A stretch of 64,000 bases of DNA from an uncultured Pseudokineococcus sp. GTDB lineage: Bacteria > Actinomycetota > Actinomycetes > Actinomycetales > Quadrisphaeraceae. A program made the translations under genes and the position numbers. Position 1 is the stretch's first letter; the number at the start of each line of letters is the position of its first letter. The DNA is taken from positions 1 through 64,000 of the forward strand of contig NZ_CANMAA010000015.1 in assembly GCF_947495735.1 (NCBI RefSeq). The letters are read 5' to 3'. The notes below the pieces were generated by a model. It was not told where the DNA came from and made no database searches. It saw only the letters and a program-made list of their open reading frames with translations. Shown piece by piece: positions 44,159 through 52,784 of the stretch.

Positions 44159-45475
44159 GTGGACCGACCGCGCCGCGCCGCGCTCCTCGCCGCCCTGGCC
44201 GTGCTGGGCGTCGGTGGCGCCTCGTCCGCGCTCCCCGCCGTGACCGGCGCGGGCACGGCCGACCAGGCCGCCGTGCCCGCGCAGCTGCCCGGGTACAGCT
44301 ACCGGACGGGCCAGCTGGGTGCCGCGCCCCCGGACCGCGTCCTGGCCGTCTACCAGCAGGGCTTCGGCGTCGAGCTCCTGGACTTCCCGCAGGCCCTCGT
44401 CGTCGGCGCCGACGGCGCCAGCGCCCGGCGCCTGCGCACCGCGATGTCGCGCGGCGCTCCGGACTCCCAGGGCGACGCGGCGCCGATGTCGGTCTCCCCC
44501 GACGGCGCCGCCGTGGCGGTCGGCGACTGGGACGCCGGCGCCCCGTCGGGGGAGCTGGTGGTCGCCGCACCCGAGGACGCCGACATGGCGCTGGTGGACG
44601 CCGCCACGGGTGACGTGCGCACGGTCGACCTGCCCGACGCCACCGCCGTGCTGCCGCTGGCGTGGTCGCCGGACTCCCAGCGCCTGGCCTACGTCTCCCC
44701 CACCGGAGAGGTGGGCCCCTACGGCCGGTCCGGGCGCCCGGGGCACCTGCTCGTGCTCGACGTCGGCACCGGAGCGGCCGTGCCGGTCGCCGGGGTCGAC
44801 GACGCCGTCTCGGCCGCCTTCTCCCCCGACGGCCTGCTGGCCGTCCAGCGCGCCGGCGGTGCGATCGAGGTCCGCGGGCCCGACGGCGGGCTGCTGCGCA
44901 CCGTGACGCCGCCGCGCCCCGAGGGCGTGCTCACCTCGGGTGCGGGCTGGTCCCCGGACGGTCGGCTGCTGGCCCTGCAGGGCGAGGCGGCCGTCTCCTT
45001 CCTCGCGGCCTCCGGCGACCCGGCGGCCGCGGTGCCCGCGCCGGTGGCCGCCGACGGCCTGCTCGCCTGGCGCTCCGCCGACGAGGTGCTCCTGGAGGAT
45101 GTGGGAGCCAGCAGCACCGCGACGTCGGTCGACTTCACCGTCTCGCACGCCGACCTCAGCACCGGTGCGGTGCAGCCGTTCACACGGGTCCCCACGGGGA
45201 GCGGGAACTACGCGGTCCACGACTTCCAGATGGCGACCGGGCTGGCGCAGCACGCCGAGCAGGTCTCGGGGTCACCACGGGCGGACCGGGGATGGCCGTC
45301 CCCGCTGGTGCGCGCGGGAGCCTGGCTGCTGGCCGCCGGCGCCGCCGCGCTGGTGGCGGGACGCCTCTCCCGGCGGCGGGCCCGGAGCCGCGCCATCGGC
45401 CTCGCAGCCGCCGAGCCGCTCCCCGCCGGCGGGTCGCCCGCCCGCGAGCAGGAGGCCGCCGCCGGCTCGCGGTGA
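44159..45475 (+). CDS. Membrane-anchored beta-propeller protein
   Basis: A 438-residue protein from a GTG start, chosen because the signal sequence follows directly (RPRRAALLAALAVLGVGGASSALPA). The body contains repeated WD40/TolB-like blades (SVSPDGAAVAVGDW; AWSPDSQRLAYVSP; AFSPDGLLAVQ; GWSPDGRLLALQG), and a single membrane segment near residue 395 (LLAAGAAALVAGRL) is followed by an Arg-rich cytoplasmic tail. The propeller is thus outside the membrane. The function is unknown; propellers of this kind bind proteins or ligands. No operon partner is evident. An open frame runs further upstream but without signal-like sequence. Confidence 0.72.
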   Translation: MDRPRRAALLAALAVLGVGGASSALPAVTGAGTADQAAVPAQLPGYSYRTGQLGAAPPDRVLAVYQQGFGVELLDFPQALVVGADGASARRLRTAMSRGAPDSQGDAAPMSVSPDGAAVAVGDWDAGAPSGELVVAAPEDADMALVDAATGDVRTVDLPDATAVLPLAWSPDSQRLAYVSPTGEVGPYGRSGRPGHLLVLDVGTGAAVPVAGVDDAVSAAFSPDGLLAVQRAGGAIEVRGPDGGLLRTVTPPRPEGVLTSGAGWSPDGRLLALQGEAAVSFLAASGDPAAAVPAPVAADGLLAWRSADEVLLEDVGASSTATSVDFTVSHADLSTGAVQPFTRVPTGSGNYAVHDFQMATGLAQHAEQVSGSPRADRGWPSPLVRAGAWLLAAGAAALVAGRLSRRRARSRAIGLAAAEPLPAGGSPAREQEAAAGSR

Positions 45476-45513
45476 TCGGGCGCTCCAGCTCCGGGCCCTG
45501 GGCGGCGGGCGCT

Positions 45514-45590
45514 CGGCGTGCGGCGTGCGGCGTGCGGCGTGCGGCGTGCGGCGTGCGGCGTGCGGCGTGCGGCGTGCGGCGTGCGGCGTG
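45514..45590 (+). repeat. Eleven perfect copies of a 7-bp tandem repeat
   Basis: CGGCGTG repeated eleven times without a mismatch (77 bp), 38 bp after the propeller gene stop and 115 bp before the DUF1801 gene. Seven is not a multiple of three, so a change in copy number would shift any frame through it. Nothing else is seen in 45476-45705. Confidence 0.95.
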
Positions 45591-45705
45591 GCAGGACCCT
45601 CACCCGTGCGCGTGCCGGGCACCTCGTGGACGCCGCCCATGGACCTGGGGTGCGGGTGGGCCCCATCATCGGCGCGGACGGCGGACCGCTGCGGAGGGGG
45701 AGCAC

Positions 45706-46158
45706 ATGGCTGGGCAGAGCGGAACTGACGGCTTCAGCGACGACGAGCGCGCGGCGGTGAAGCAGCGCGCCGAGGAGCTGCGGTCCACGAAGGGGCTGAA
45801 GGGCGCGGCGAGGCTCGCCAAGGAGCTCGAGGCGTGCCTGGAGGCCGTCGACGCGCTCGAGGGCGTCGACCGGCGCGTCGCGACGGAGCTGCACCGCGTC
45901 GTCACCGAGGAGGCGCCCCACCTGGCGCCGAAGACCTGGTACGGCTTCCCGTCGTACGCCCGCGACGGCGAGGTCGTCGTCTTCTACCAACCCGCGGCGA
46001 AGTTCGGCACCCGCTACGGCAGCGTCGGCTTCAACGAGTCCGCGGCGCTCGACGACGGCCCGATGTGGCCGACGTCCTTCGCCGTCGTCGACGTTGACGA
46101 CGCCGTCCGGGAGCGGCTGCGGGAGCTGGTCCGCCGCGCCGCCCCGGCCCCGGGCTGA
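45706..46158 (+). CDS. DUF1801-family protein
   Basis: A 150-residue protein. The first 40 residues are charged and helical (FSDDERAAVKQRAEELRSTK); the DUF1801 core follows with LAPKTWYGFPSYARDGEVVVFYQPAAKFGTRYGSVGFNESAALDDGPMWPTSF, in which W-x-G-F-P-x-Y is typical. Family members are small YdhG/frataxin-like fold proteins; function here unknown. The ATG has GGAGGGGG 5 nt upstream. A frame is open for hundreds of codons upstream, running through the 7-bp repeat, but the ribosome site fixes the start here. Confidence 0.82.
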   Translation: MAGQSGTDGFSDDERAAVKQRAEELRSTKGLKGAARLAKELEACLEAVDALEGVDRRVATELHRVVTEEAPHLAPKTWYGFPSYARDGEVVVFYQPAAKFGTRYGSVGFNESAALDDGPMWPTSFAVVDVDDAVRERLRELVRRAAPAPG

Positions 46159-46225
46159 CCGAGCGCGGACAGCTCGCCCGCGACTGGGACGTGCCGCGCG
46201 GTCGGCGCGGTGGTTGGCTGCGCAG

Positions 46226-47143
46226 ATGCGCATCCTCTTCACCGGCGGCAGCGGCAAGGCCGGTCACCACGTGGCCCCGTACCTGGCCTCCCAGGGCCAC
46301 CAGGTCACCAACGCCGACCTGACCCCGCTGGGCCACCCCGACGTCACCGACCTGCGGGTCGACCTGACCGACGCGGGCCAGGTCTACTCCGCGATGGCCG
46401 GCATGCCCACGATGGCCGACCTCGACGACCCCGACCTCGACCTGACCCGCGGGTCCGCGTACGACGCGGTCGTCCACTTCGCCGCGGTCCCCGCCATCCT
46501 GCTCGCCCCCGACGCCACGACCTTCGAGACCAACATCTCGGCGCACTACCACGTGCTCGAGGCCGCGACCCGGCTCGGCATCCGCAAGGTGGTCTTCGCC
46601 TCCTCGGAGACGACCTACGGCGTCTGCTTCGCCCAGGGCGAGCGCAAGCCGCTCTACGTGCCCGTCGACGAGGAGCACCCGGTGGTGCCGGAGGACTCCT
46701 ACGCGATGTCGAAGGTGGCGGGCGAGGTGGTCTCGCGCTCCTTCGCCGCCCGCACCGGCGCGGACGTCTACGGCCTGCGCATCAACAACGTCATCGAGCC
46801 CCACGAGTACGCCGAGAAGTTCCCGGCCTTCCTCGAGGACCCGGCGCTGCGGCGGCGCAACATCTTCGCCTACATCGACACCCGCGACCTGGGCCAGATG
46901 GTGCTGCGCTGCCTGGAGACCGACGGGCTCGGCTTCGAGATGTTCAACGTCGCCAACGCCGACATGTCGGTCGCCGCGACCACCTCCGAGGTCATCGAGC
47001 GCTTCTACGAGGGCGTCGAGGTCCGCCGCGAGATGGGCCGCGACGAGACCTTCTACTCGATCGACAAGGCGCGCCGGCTGCTCGGCTACGAGCCGCAGCA
47101 CTCATGGCGCGACGAGCTGGACGACCCCCGCAGCGGGGCATGA
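46226..47143 (+). CDS. NAD-dependent epimerase/dehydratase
   Basis: A 305-residue extended SDR. NAD-binding loop TGGSGKAGHHVAPYL at the N-terminus, FASSETTYG with the catalytic Ser/Thr and YAMSK as Tyr-x-x-x-Lys. It resembles sugar-nucleotide epimerases and uronate dehydrogenases. Because the window is rich in glucuronoxylan genes, a role in uronate or sugar metabolism is possible but unproved. No ribosome site is seen; a TTGGCT hexamer 6 nt before the ATG suggests a leaderless transcript. The DUF2255 gene follows 16 bp after its stop. Confidence 0.85.
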   Translation: MRILFTGGSGKAGHHVAPYLASQGHQVTNADLTPLGHPDVTDLRVDLTDAGQVYSAMAGMPTMADLDDPDLDLTRGSAYDAVVHFAAVPAILLAPDATTFETNISAHYHVLEAATRLGIRKVVFASSETTYGVCFAQGERKPLYVPVDEEHPVVPEDSYAMSKVAGEVVSRSFAARTGADVYGLRINNVIEPHEYAEKFPAFLEDPALRRRNIFAYIDTRDLGQMVLRCLETDGLGFEMFNVANADMSVAATTSEVIERFYEGVEVRREMGRDETFYSIDKARRLLGYEPQHSWRDELDDPRSGA

Positions 47144-47159
47144 GCGTCGTCGGTCCTCG

Positions 47160-47669
47160 GTGACGGAGGGGTCGTCGCCCGGCCAGGACCCGGAGGGGCA
47201 GCCGGTCGAGGGCGCCGGCCGGCCGGCAGCCCTGCCGTGGGCGCCCGAGCAGCTCGAGCGCCTCGACGTCGCGCGCGAGCTGCGGATCGCCGTGCCGCGC
47301 GGCGACGAGGAGCCGGCCCCGGGGACGCCGGTCTGGGTCGTCCGCGTGGGTGACGAGGTGTTCGTCCGGAGCTGGCACCGCCGGAGCACCGGCTGGTTCG
47401 GTCGTGCCGTCGCGCGGGGCCGCGCCCGCGTCCACGTGCCGGGCGTGGAGGCGGACGTCGTCGTCGTCGACCTCACCGCCTCGCCTGCGCCCGGCGGCGG
47501 AGCGTCGCCGCCGCTCGAGGAGCTGCTCGACGACGTCGACGCCGCCTACCGCGCCAAGTACGGGGCGGGCGGCGGCACAGCGGGCATGGTCACGGAGGAG
47601 GCCCGCGCGACGACCCTGCGCCTGGACCGCTTGCCGGTGCGTCGGGAGGCCACCCGACCGGACGCCTGA
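47160..47669 (+). CDS. DUF2255-family protein
   Basis: A 169-residue protein. An acidic/Pro-rich N-terminal stretch (to about residue 30) is followed by the DUF2255 pattern: WAPEQLERLDVARELRIAV, TPVWVVRVGDEVFVRSWHRRSTGWFGRAV, DVDAAYRAKYG and TTLRLD near the end. The family has a flavin-reductase-like beta-barrel look and no established function. The GTG start is close to the epimerase stop (16 bp), so the two are probably co-transcribed. Confidence 0.8.
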   Translation: MTEGSSPGQDPEGQPVEGAGRPAALPWAPEQLERLDVARELRIAVPRGDEEPAPGTPVWVVRVGDEVFVRSWHRRSTGWFGRAVARGRARVHVPGVEADVVVVDLTASPAPGGGASPPLEELLDDVDAAYRAKYGAGGGTAGMVTEEARATTLRLDRLPVRREATRPDA

Positions 47670-47782
47670 CCGGCTCCGGCATCGCCGCCCGCGGCGACGC
47701 CCCCCGCCGGACGCGGCCGTGCCGCCGGGGACTGCGGTCGCCAGGGACGCCGGTGGACTCGGATCGGGACCGTCCGGTCGAC

Positions 47783-48613
47783 TCAGCCCTGCTGCTCCGC
47801 GGTGCACCACCAGGTGGTCCGCCCTCCGACCCGCCCGGTGGCCATGTCGGCCCCGCAGCGCGGGCACCGACCAGCCTTGACGCGGTGGCTGATCACCTCA
47901 CCGGTGTGCACACCGCCGTGGCGGACGGCGGCCTCCGTCGCGGTGCGCAGGGACCGGTGCAGAGCGGTCAGCTCGTCGGCGGACAGCTCACCGGCAGGTC
48001 GGTGCGGGTCCTGCCGCGCCTGCCACAGCGTCTCGTCGGCGAGCAGGTTGCCGACCCCGGCCAGCACCGACTGGTCGAGCAGGCGCGCCTTGAGCGGCGC
48101 CGTCCCGCGGCCGACCCGGGCGCGGAAGTCCGCGACGCCGATCTCGGCGGCGTCCGGACCGAGGGCCTCGAGGTCGGGGTCGAGGCGGACCCGGCCGAGC
48201 CGCCGCTTGTCGAACAGCCGTAGCGATCCGCCATCCTCGAAGACGAGGGTGAAGCGGTACCACTCGGCCTTGGCCACCGCAGCGTCGGTGCCGTCGACGC
48301 CCCGGACCGGGTCGCCGCCGTGGACGGTCCCGCCCTCGGCGGTGCGCACGATGATCCGCCCGCTCATGCCGAGGTGGAGGCCCAGCCGCGGGCCGGCGTC
48401 CTCGCCGTCCTCCTGGCTGGTGTCGCACCACATCGTCTTGCCGCGGCGGTGCGCGGCCGTCAGCCGCCGTCCGACGAGGGCCGCGCGGATCTCGCCCGGC
48501 GCGTGGGGGCGGCACACCCAGTCGTCGGCGTCGTCGACGTCGACGATCGTCCGGCCGAGGCCCGCCTCCTCGATCGTGGAGCGGGCCAGCTCGACCTCGG
48601 GCAGCTCGGGCAC
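47783..48613 (-). CDS. Fpg/Nei-family DNA glycosylase with altered zinc finger
   Basis: Removes oxidised bases and cuts the abasic site. PELPEVE at the N-terminus gives the catalytic Pro and Glu after Met removal; HRRGKTMW is the conserved Lys loop; the helix-two-turn-helix reads LLDQSVLAGVGNLLADETLW. The C-terminal finger is CPRC-x16-C but the fourth ligand is replaced: WWCTAEQQG has Glu where Cys is expected. DNA binding may be weaker or the finger may be metal-free. 276 residues is the normal length. The GTG start is 6 nt after a TAGCCT hexamer on the minus strand, a leaderless pattern. Confidence 0.88.
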   Translation of the reverse strand: MPELPEVELARSTIEEAGLGRTIVDVDDADDWVCRPHAPGEIRAALVGRRLTAAHRRGKTMWCDTSQEDGEDAGPRLGLHLGMSGRIIVRTAEGGTVHGGDPVRGVDGTDAAVAKAEWYRFTLVFEDGGSLRLFDKRRLGRVRLDPDLEALGPDAAEIGVADFRARVGRGTAPLKARLLDQSVLAGVGNLLADETLWQARQDPHRPAGELSADELTALHRSLRTATEAAVRHGGVHTGEVISHRVKAGRCPRCGADMATGRVGGRTTWWCTAEQQG

Positions 48614-48625
48614 CGGCTCAGGCTA
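48614..48625 (-). promoter_or_regulatory. Leaderless promoter of the glycosylase gene
   Basis: Minus-strand TAGCCT (48620-48625) with a 6-nt gap to the GTG start. Confidence 0.5.
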
Positions 48626-48675
48626 GGCGGGCGCCGGACGCGCACGGCGCCCGCCCGACGCGACGCGAGCGCCGG

Positions 48676-49323
48676 TCAGCCCGGCGCGACGACGGGCACG
48701 TCGTAGGGGCGATCCGCGACCCCGGTGCCGTAAGGGCGGAGCTCGGCGAGCAGGTCGTCGTCGCCGACCAGCGGCGCGGCGCGCGATCGCCAGCCGCGCA
48801 GTCGCTGCCTCGGCCCGCCCGCGCCGAAGAGCACGACGGCGCGGGCCCGCGCCGTCGGATCGTGGCGGACGGTGGCGACCAGACCGGGGTGGCCCGCAGC
48901 GCGCAGCGCCCGGGCCCACCGCTGCGGCAGCGCGTACCCGTCCCCCGCGGCGAGGTCCGCGGTGACGCCGAAGGGACGGGCGCCGGCGGCGGCGAGGTCC
49001 GCGAGCCCGAGAGCCGGCCCCGTGCGCTGGGCGGTCACCATCCGCCGGCGCTCGACGTCCGAGCGCTCGACCAGCCCGGTCCCCCGGAAGACCTCGAGCC
49101 ACGCCCCGGCGCGGCGGTCGCTGAGGTAGCAGGAGCCCTCCGGCGCCGGCAGGTCGAAGCGCCCCGCGCCGACGGCGCCCGCCGCCGCGCCGGAGAAGAA
49201 GAACGGCTCGCGCGGTCGTCCGTCCTCGTCGCGGGCCCGCACGACGCGGTGGACGACGTCACCGGTGGCGAGCGCGTGGAGCGGGAAGCCCGTGAGCGAG
49301 GCCGGCGGCGGGGTCGCCGGCAT
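48676..49323 (-). CDS. RES-domain protein (toxin-like)
   Basis: A 215-residue RES-domain protein. The RES signature residues are recognisable: HRVVRARDEDGRPREPFFFSG at the start (Arg), RFDLPAPEGSCYLSDRRAGAWLEVFR (the Tyr and Glu motif), and the downstream Ser/Asn region. RES toxins such as MbcT degrade or ADP-ribosylate NAD-dependent targets and starve the cell of NAD. It starts 1 bp inside the stop of the Xre-like partner (TGATG), the usual antitoxin-first order. The longer size and extra C-terminal third (from about residue 120) are unlike the small toxins. Activity is inferred from the family. Confidence 0.75.
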   Translation of the reverse strand: MPATPPPASLTGFPLHALATGDVVHRVVRARDEDGRPREPFFFSGAAAGAVGAGRFDLPAPEGSCYLSDRRAGAWLEVFRGTGLVERSDVERRRMVTAQRTGPALGLADLAAAGARPFGVTADLAAGDGYALPQRWARALRAAGHPGLVATVRHDPTARARAVVLFGAGGPRQRLRGWRSRAAPLVGDDDLLAELRPYGTGVADRPYDVPVVAPG

Positions 49324-49892
49324 CAGGCCGCCAGCGCCCGCGCCCAGTCGCGAGCCGCGGGGACGACGACGTCCGCGGCGCCCTCGCGCAGCAGCTGCAC
49401 CGGCGGCGCACCGCCCAGGTCGGCCTGCGGGGAGACCAGCCAGGACGCGAGCGTCCACCGCGACACCAGGTGCTCCGGCACCTCGCGCAGCACGGCGTCC
49501 AGCCCCGTCAGCGGCGAGCCGCCGGCGAACTGGAAGGTCGGGTACACGACGCGGCCGGAGCCCGTCGTCAGCGCCAGCAGGCCGCGCCGCTTGCTCACCG
49601 CCTGCTTGGACACGGGCCGCCCCGACCGCGACAGCAGCTGCCGCACGCCGTCGACGTCGTAGAACCCGCCGAGGTGGTCGGTCCACCGCTGCGAGGCGTC
49701 GAGCACGTGGTCGACCGCGCCGCGGGCCGCCGCACCGGCGTCGACCCGTGACAGCGCGGCGCCGTCGGGGTCGCGCAGGACCAGCTCGCGCAGCAGCTCC
49801 TCGACGAAGGACCGCTGCGCCCCCGTGGCGCGCGCCAGCGCCTCGAGCGTCGCCCGCGGCAGCCCGCCCGGTGTCGTGGCCGCGTCCGTCAT
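49323..49892 (-). CDS. Xre/MbcA/ParS-like antitoxin
   Basis: A 189-residue partner of the RES protein. Residues about 60-125 carry a helix-turn-helix (FYDVDGVRQLLSRSGRPVSKQAVSKRRG), and the C-terminal part has the DUF2384/MbcA-like pattern LASWLVSPQADLGGAPPVQLLREGAADVVVPAARDWA, which in such antitoxins plugs the toxin's NAD pocket. The start has GGGAGGG just upstream. Translational overlap with the toxin-like gene is 1 bp. It probably binds its own promoter in the 208-bp gap to the divergent MFS gene. Confidence 0.78.
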   Translation of the reverse strand: MTDAATTPGGLPRATLEALARATGAQRSFVEELLRELVLRDPDGAALSRVDAGAAARGAVDHVLDASQRWTDHLGGFYDVDGVRQLLSRSGRPVSKQAVSKRRGLLALTTGSGRVVYPTFQFAGGSPLTGLDAVLREVPEHLVSRWTLASWLVSPQADLGGAPPVQLLREGAADVVVPAARDWARALAA

Positions 49893-50100
49893 GAGCCCTC
49901 CCGGTCTCCCCCGCCGACCCCAGCGTGCGCTCATGGCGTCAACCTCGTCAACCGCGCGGTCGAGTGCGGATCGGACCGAGACCCGGCCTCGCCCTCGGCA
50001 CCCACGCGGCTGGTGGGGTGACGGGTCGTCGAGCGCGGACTGCACCACGCGTCCGGTCACGGCACCCTCGCGCTCACGCGCGGCGTGGAAGGGTCCACCC

Positions 50101-51372
50101 ATGCCACGGGGGGCGCAGCGCGAGGACGTCGGCCAGCGTCGTGAGGGCGCCGCGATGCGGGCCGCCGCGCTGGTCGGCGGCCCGACGGACCTGCTCGAGT
50201 TCGTCCTGCCCCTGTGGGCGGGGGCCGTCCTGGGCGCCAGCGCCCTCCAGGTCGGGGCGCTCGTCGCGCTCGAGATGGCGGTGTCCCTCCTCGTGCGCCC
50301 GGTCGCCGGGGTCCTGGCCGACAGCCGGGAGCGACGTCTCGTGGCCGCCGCCGGCGCGGGGCTGCTCGCCGTGTCGTGCGCCGGGTACGCGACGGCGACG
50401 CTCGTGGGCTCCCTCGGCGTCGCCTACGCCGCCGCGGTGGTCGGGGGCGTCGGCGGGGCGCTGCTGTGGGTCAGCCTGCGCGCCGTCGTCGGGGAGCGCC
50501 TCGCCGAGGACTCCTCCGTCTACGCGCGCCTGTTCTCCCGCGAGGAGACCGGATCGTGGGTCGCCTTCGTCGCCGGGCTCGCGCTCGTCTACCCGGCCCT
50601 GGGCTACCCCGGGCTGCTGTGGTCCTGCGCGGGCGCCTGCGCCGTCGGGACCATGGCGCTGCTGCGCGCCCCCGCGCGGCCGCCCCACCCCGACGCCCGG
50701 AGGTCCCCGGACCCCTCGGGCCTGCGCCGCCTGGGACGCCGGCTGCGGCCGATGCTGGCCGCCGTCGCGCTGCGCAGCGCCGCCGGAGCGGCGATCGGGT
50801 ACCTGCTCCTGCTGCACCTGCAGCGCGACCTCGAGCTCGACCTGGGCGCCATCGCGCTCGTCTACCTGCCCGGGTCGGTCGTCGCGAGCGTGATGGCGCC
50901 GCGGCTGCACCGGTCCGTGCTGCGCCACGGCCGCCAGCGGGTGCTCCTGCTCGCGCTGGTCGCCAGCAGCGCCCTGGCCGTCGGGCTGTCCACCGCGCCC
51001 GGCGCCGCCGTCATCGCCGTCCTGTGGGGCCTCAGCGCCCTGGCCCTCGCGGCCGTCGCGCCGATCCAGCAGGCCGTCGTCGCCAAGGCCTCCGGAGAGG
51101 CGGGCGGCCGCGGGCTGGGGCTCTACGAGTCCGCCGCCCTCGCCGGTGGCGCGGTCGGCGCCCTGACCGCCGGCGCCCTGTTCCAGACCAGCTCCTGGCA
51201 GGTCGCCTGCCTCGTCGCCGCGGCGGTGATGCTCGCCAGCGCGGTGCTCGTGCCCCGGTCGGTGCGGGCCCTCGGCGTCGTCGACGTCCCGGTCAGCCCC
51301 GAGGTGGCGCCGATCGCCGGCCCGAGCGTCGTTCCCGGTGCGCCGCGCGCAGCGGACGGCGGGGACGCCTGA
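50101..51372 (+). CDS. MFS transporter
   Basis: A 423-residue major facilitator with about 12 membrane segments in two halves separated by a basic loop (residues about 200-220, rich in Pro/Arg). Conserved charged motifs occur after segments 2 and 8 (DSRERRLVAAAGAG). It is expected to export or import a small molecule; no substrate is evident. The ATG is preceded by GAAGGG. It diverges from the RES/antitoxin pair across 208 bp, in which no gene was seen. Confidence 0.85.
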   Translation: MPRGAQREDVGQRREGAAMRAAALVGGPTDLLEFVLPLWAGAVLGASALQVGALVALEMAVSLLVRPVAGVLADSRERRLVAAAGAGLLAVSCAGYATATLVGSLGVAYAAAVVGGVGGALLWVSLRAVVGERLAEDSSVYARLFSREETGSWVAFVAGLALVYPALGYPGLLWSCAGACAVGTMALLRAPARPPHPDARRSPDPSGLRRLGRRLRPMLAAVALRSAAGAAIGYLLLLHLQRDLELDLGAIALVYLPGSVVASVMAPRLHRSVLRHGRQRVLLLALVASSALAVGLSTAPGAAVIAVLWGLSALALAAVAPIQQAVVAKASGEAGGRGLGLYESAALAGGAVGALTAGALFQTSSWQVACLVAAAVMLASAVLVPRSVRALGVVDVPVSPEVAPIAGPSVVPGAPRAADGGDA

Positions 51373-51523
51373 GCGATATCCGCCGCAGGTCCACCGCGTC
51401 TCCACGACGAGCCAGAGCCGCCGGAGTGGTCGTGTCGGCGATCGTGGCGCTCCTCGTCGAAGCCGCCCGCGGCGGCCACCGCTCCCGGCACACTCCCCGG
51501 ACAGACCGATGGACGGAGGCGTG

Positions 51524-52213
51524 ATGGTGACCACCGCGGTGCAGCCGCAGGAACAAGGACCCGCCCCGACGGCTCGGCCGTGGCGGCGTCGCCTCGTGGT
51601 CGCCGGTGTCGCCGCAGCCGCTCTCGTCGCCACCAGCGGCGCGGTGGTGCTGAGCCAGGACGAGGTGACGGCCACCGACGGCATGTCCATGGTCGTCGTC
51701 CGCGACGACCCGCCCGCCGACCTCGGCGACTTCGACGACGACGACCTCGACGACGGCTCGGTCACCGAGATCACCGGCACCTACGGGACGGAGTACCGCG
51801 TCGCCGCCCAGGACGGCCGGTACCTCGACCTGATCGTCTCGGTCCGCAGCGAGGGCCTGCTGCCCCTCCGGGTCATCGACGTCGTCCCAGCGCTGGCGTC
51901 GGAGGAGTCCCTCCACGTCCTCGAGGACGTGGAGGTCTCCGTGCCGGTCGACACGTCGCAGACCACCTGGCGGTCCGTGGGCCAGGGCGTGGTGCTCGAG
52001 CCCGGCTGGTCGATGCCGGTCCGGATGACCGGCCGCTTCGCCACCGCCTGCGGGAGCGCGACGCCACCCGTCGACGCGGGTGGGGCCATCGGCACCGACC
52101 GGCTCCTGGAGCTGGACTACACGGTGCTCGGCCTCAGACGCCAGGCCAGCCCGACGACGTCGTGGACAGTCATGTTCGAGGGCCCGCTGGGCTGCCCGGC
52201 ACCGACGTCCTGA
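51524..52213 (+). CDS. Uncharacterised single-pass membrane protein
   Basis: A 229-residue protein: an Arg/Pro-rich cytoplasmic tail, one membrane segment (VVAGVAAAALVATSGAVVL, residues 26-45), then an Asp-rich linker (DFDDDDLDDG) and a beta-rich outer domain with Cys pairs near the end (ATACGSATPP and GPLGCPAP) that could form a disulfide. No family was recognised. ATG at 51524 has GGAGG upstream. It is followed closely by a lipoprotein and a small membrane protein, all unknown, and may share their role at the cell surface. Confidence 0.6.
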   Translation: MVTTAVQPQEQGPAPTARPWRRRLVVAGVAAAALVATSGAVVLSQDEVTATDGMSMVVVRDDPPADLGDFDDDDLDDGSVTEITGTYGTEYRVAAQDGRYLDLIVSVRSEGLLPLRVIDVVPALASEESLHVLEDVEVSVPVDTSQTTWRSVGQGVVLEPGWSMPVRMTGRFATACGSATPPVDAGGAIGTDRLLELDYTVLGLRRQASPTTSWTVMFEGPLGCPAPTS

Positions 52214-52328
52214 CAGCACCTCGGCTCGGCGGGACTCCGAGCCCGTCCGACGCCACCGCGAGCCCCCTGCGTCGCCGGCCCCCGTTCGATCTTCCCGATC
52301 CGGAGTCCAGAGGTGATCTGATGCTCGG

Positions 52329-52676
52329 GTGCGTCCGATCATGGGAGTCGCTGCTGCAGCACTCGCCGTCCTCGGCGTCGTCGGCTGCAGCGACACCCCG
52401 CCGCAGCCCGACGCCGCGGACATGACGGTCACCGTCTGCCTGCCCGGGGATCCCGACAGCCCGCAGGCCGGCGTCCGGTCGGTGGAGGTCCGCCGTGGCA
52501 GCCAGGTCCTCGGCAGCGGCACCGGCTCGGCCGGGACCATCTTCGACTTCTTCGTCCCCGCCGGGGACGTCGAGGTCTACCTCGACGAGGAGTTCCTCTT
52601 CTCGGGGTCCGCGGATCCAGGCTCGGCCGTCGCCCGCCCCTGCCCGTCGTCCGCACCGTCGCCGACGCCGACCTGA
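52329..52676 (+). CDS. Small uncharacterised lipoprotein
   Basis: A 115-residue protein whose N-terminus (IMGVAAAALAVLGVVGCSD) is a lipoprotein signal with acylated Cys20. The mature part is a short beta-rich domain (TVTVCLPGDPDS...GDVEVYLDEEFLFSG) ending in a Pro/Ser/Thr tail. No family was recognised. GTG at 52329 or ATG at 52341 may start it. It lies between two other unknown envelope-protein genes on the same strand. Confidence 0.55.
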   Translation: MRPIMGVAAAALAVLGVVGCSDTPPQPDAADMTVTVCLPGDPDSPQAGVRSVEVRRGSQVLGSGTGSAGTIFDFFVPAGDVEVYLDEEFLFSGSADPGSAVARPCPSSAPSPTPT

Positions 52677-52784
52677 CCCGCGCCCACACCGAGCCGTCCC
52701 TCCGGCGAGCCGACCACGACGAGCACGGCACCCAGAAACCAGCCCCGCCCGTGCAGGGCGTCCCCGGGCCGAGAGGAGCAGACC

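Noticed and set aside
45514-45590. CRISPR-like array
   Set aside because: Contiguous 7-bp units without spacers; a simple tandem repeat. The same holds for the 15-bp repeat at 35089.
44662-46158. A frame reading through the 7-bp repeat into DUF1801
   Set aside because: The part before 45706 is out of frame with the propeller gene and Arg/Ala-rich; DUF1801 has its own ATG and ribosome site.
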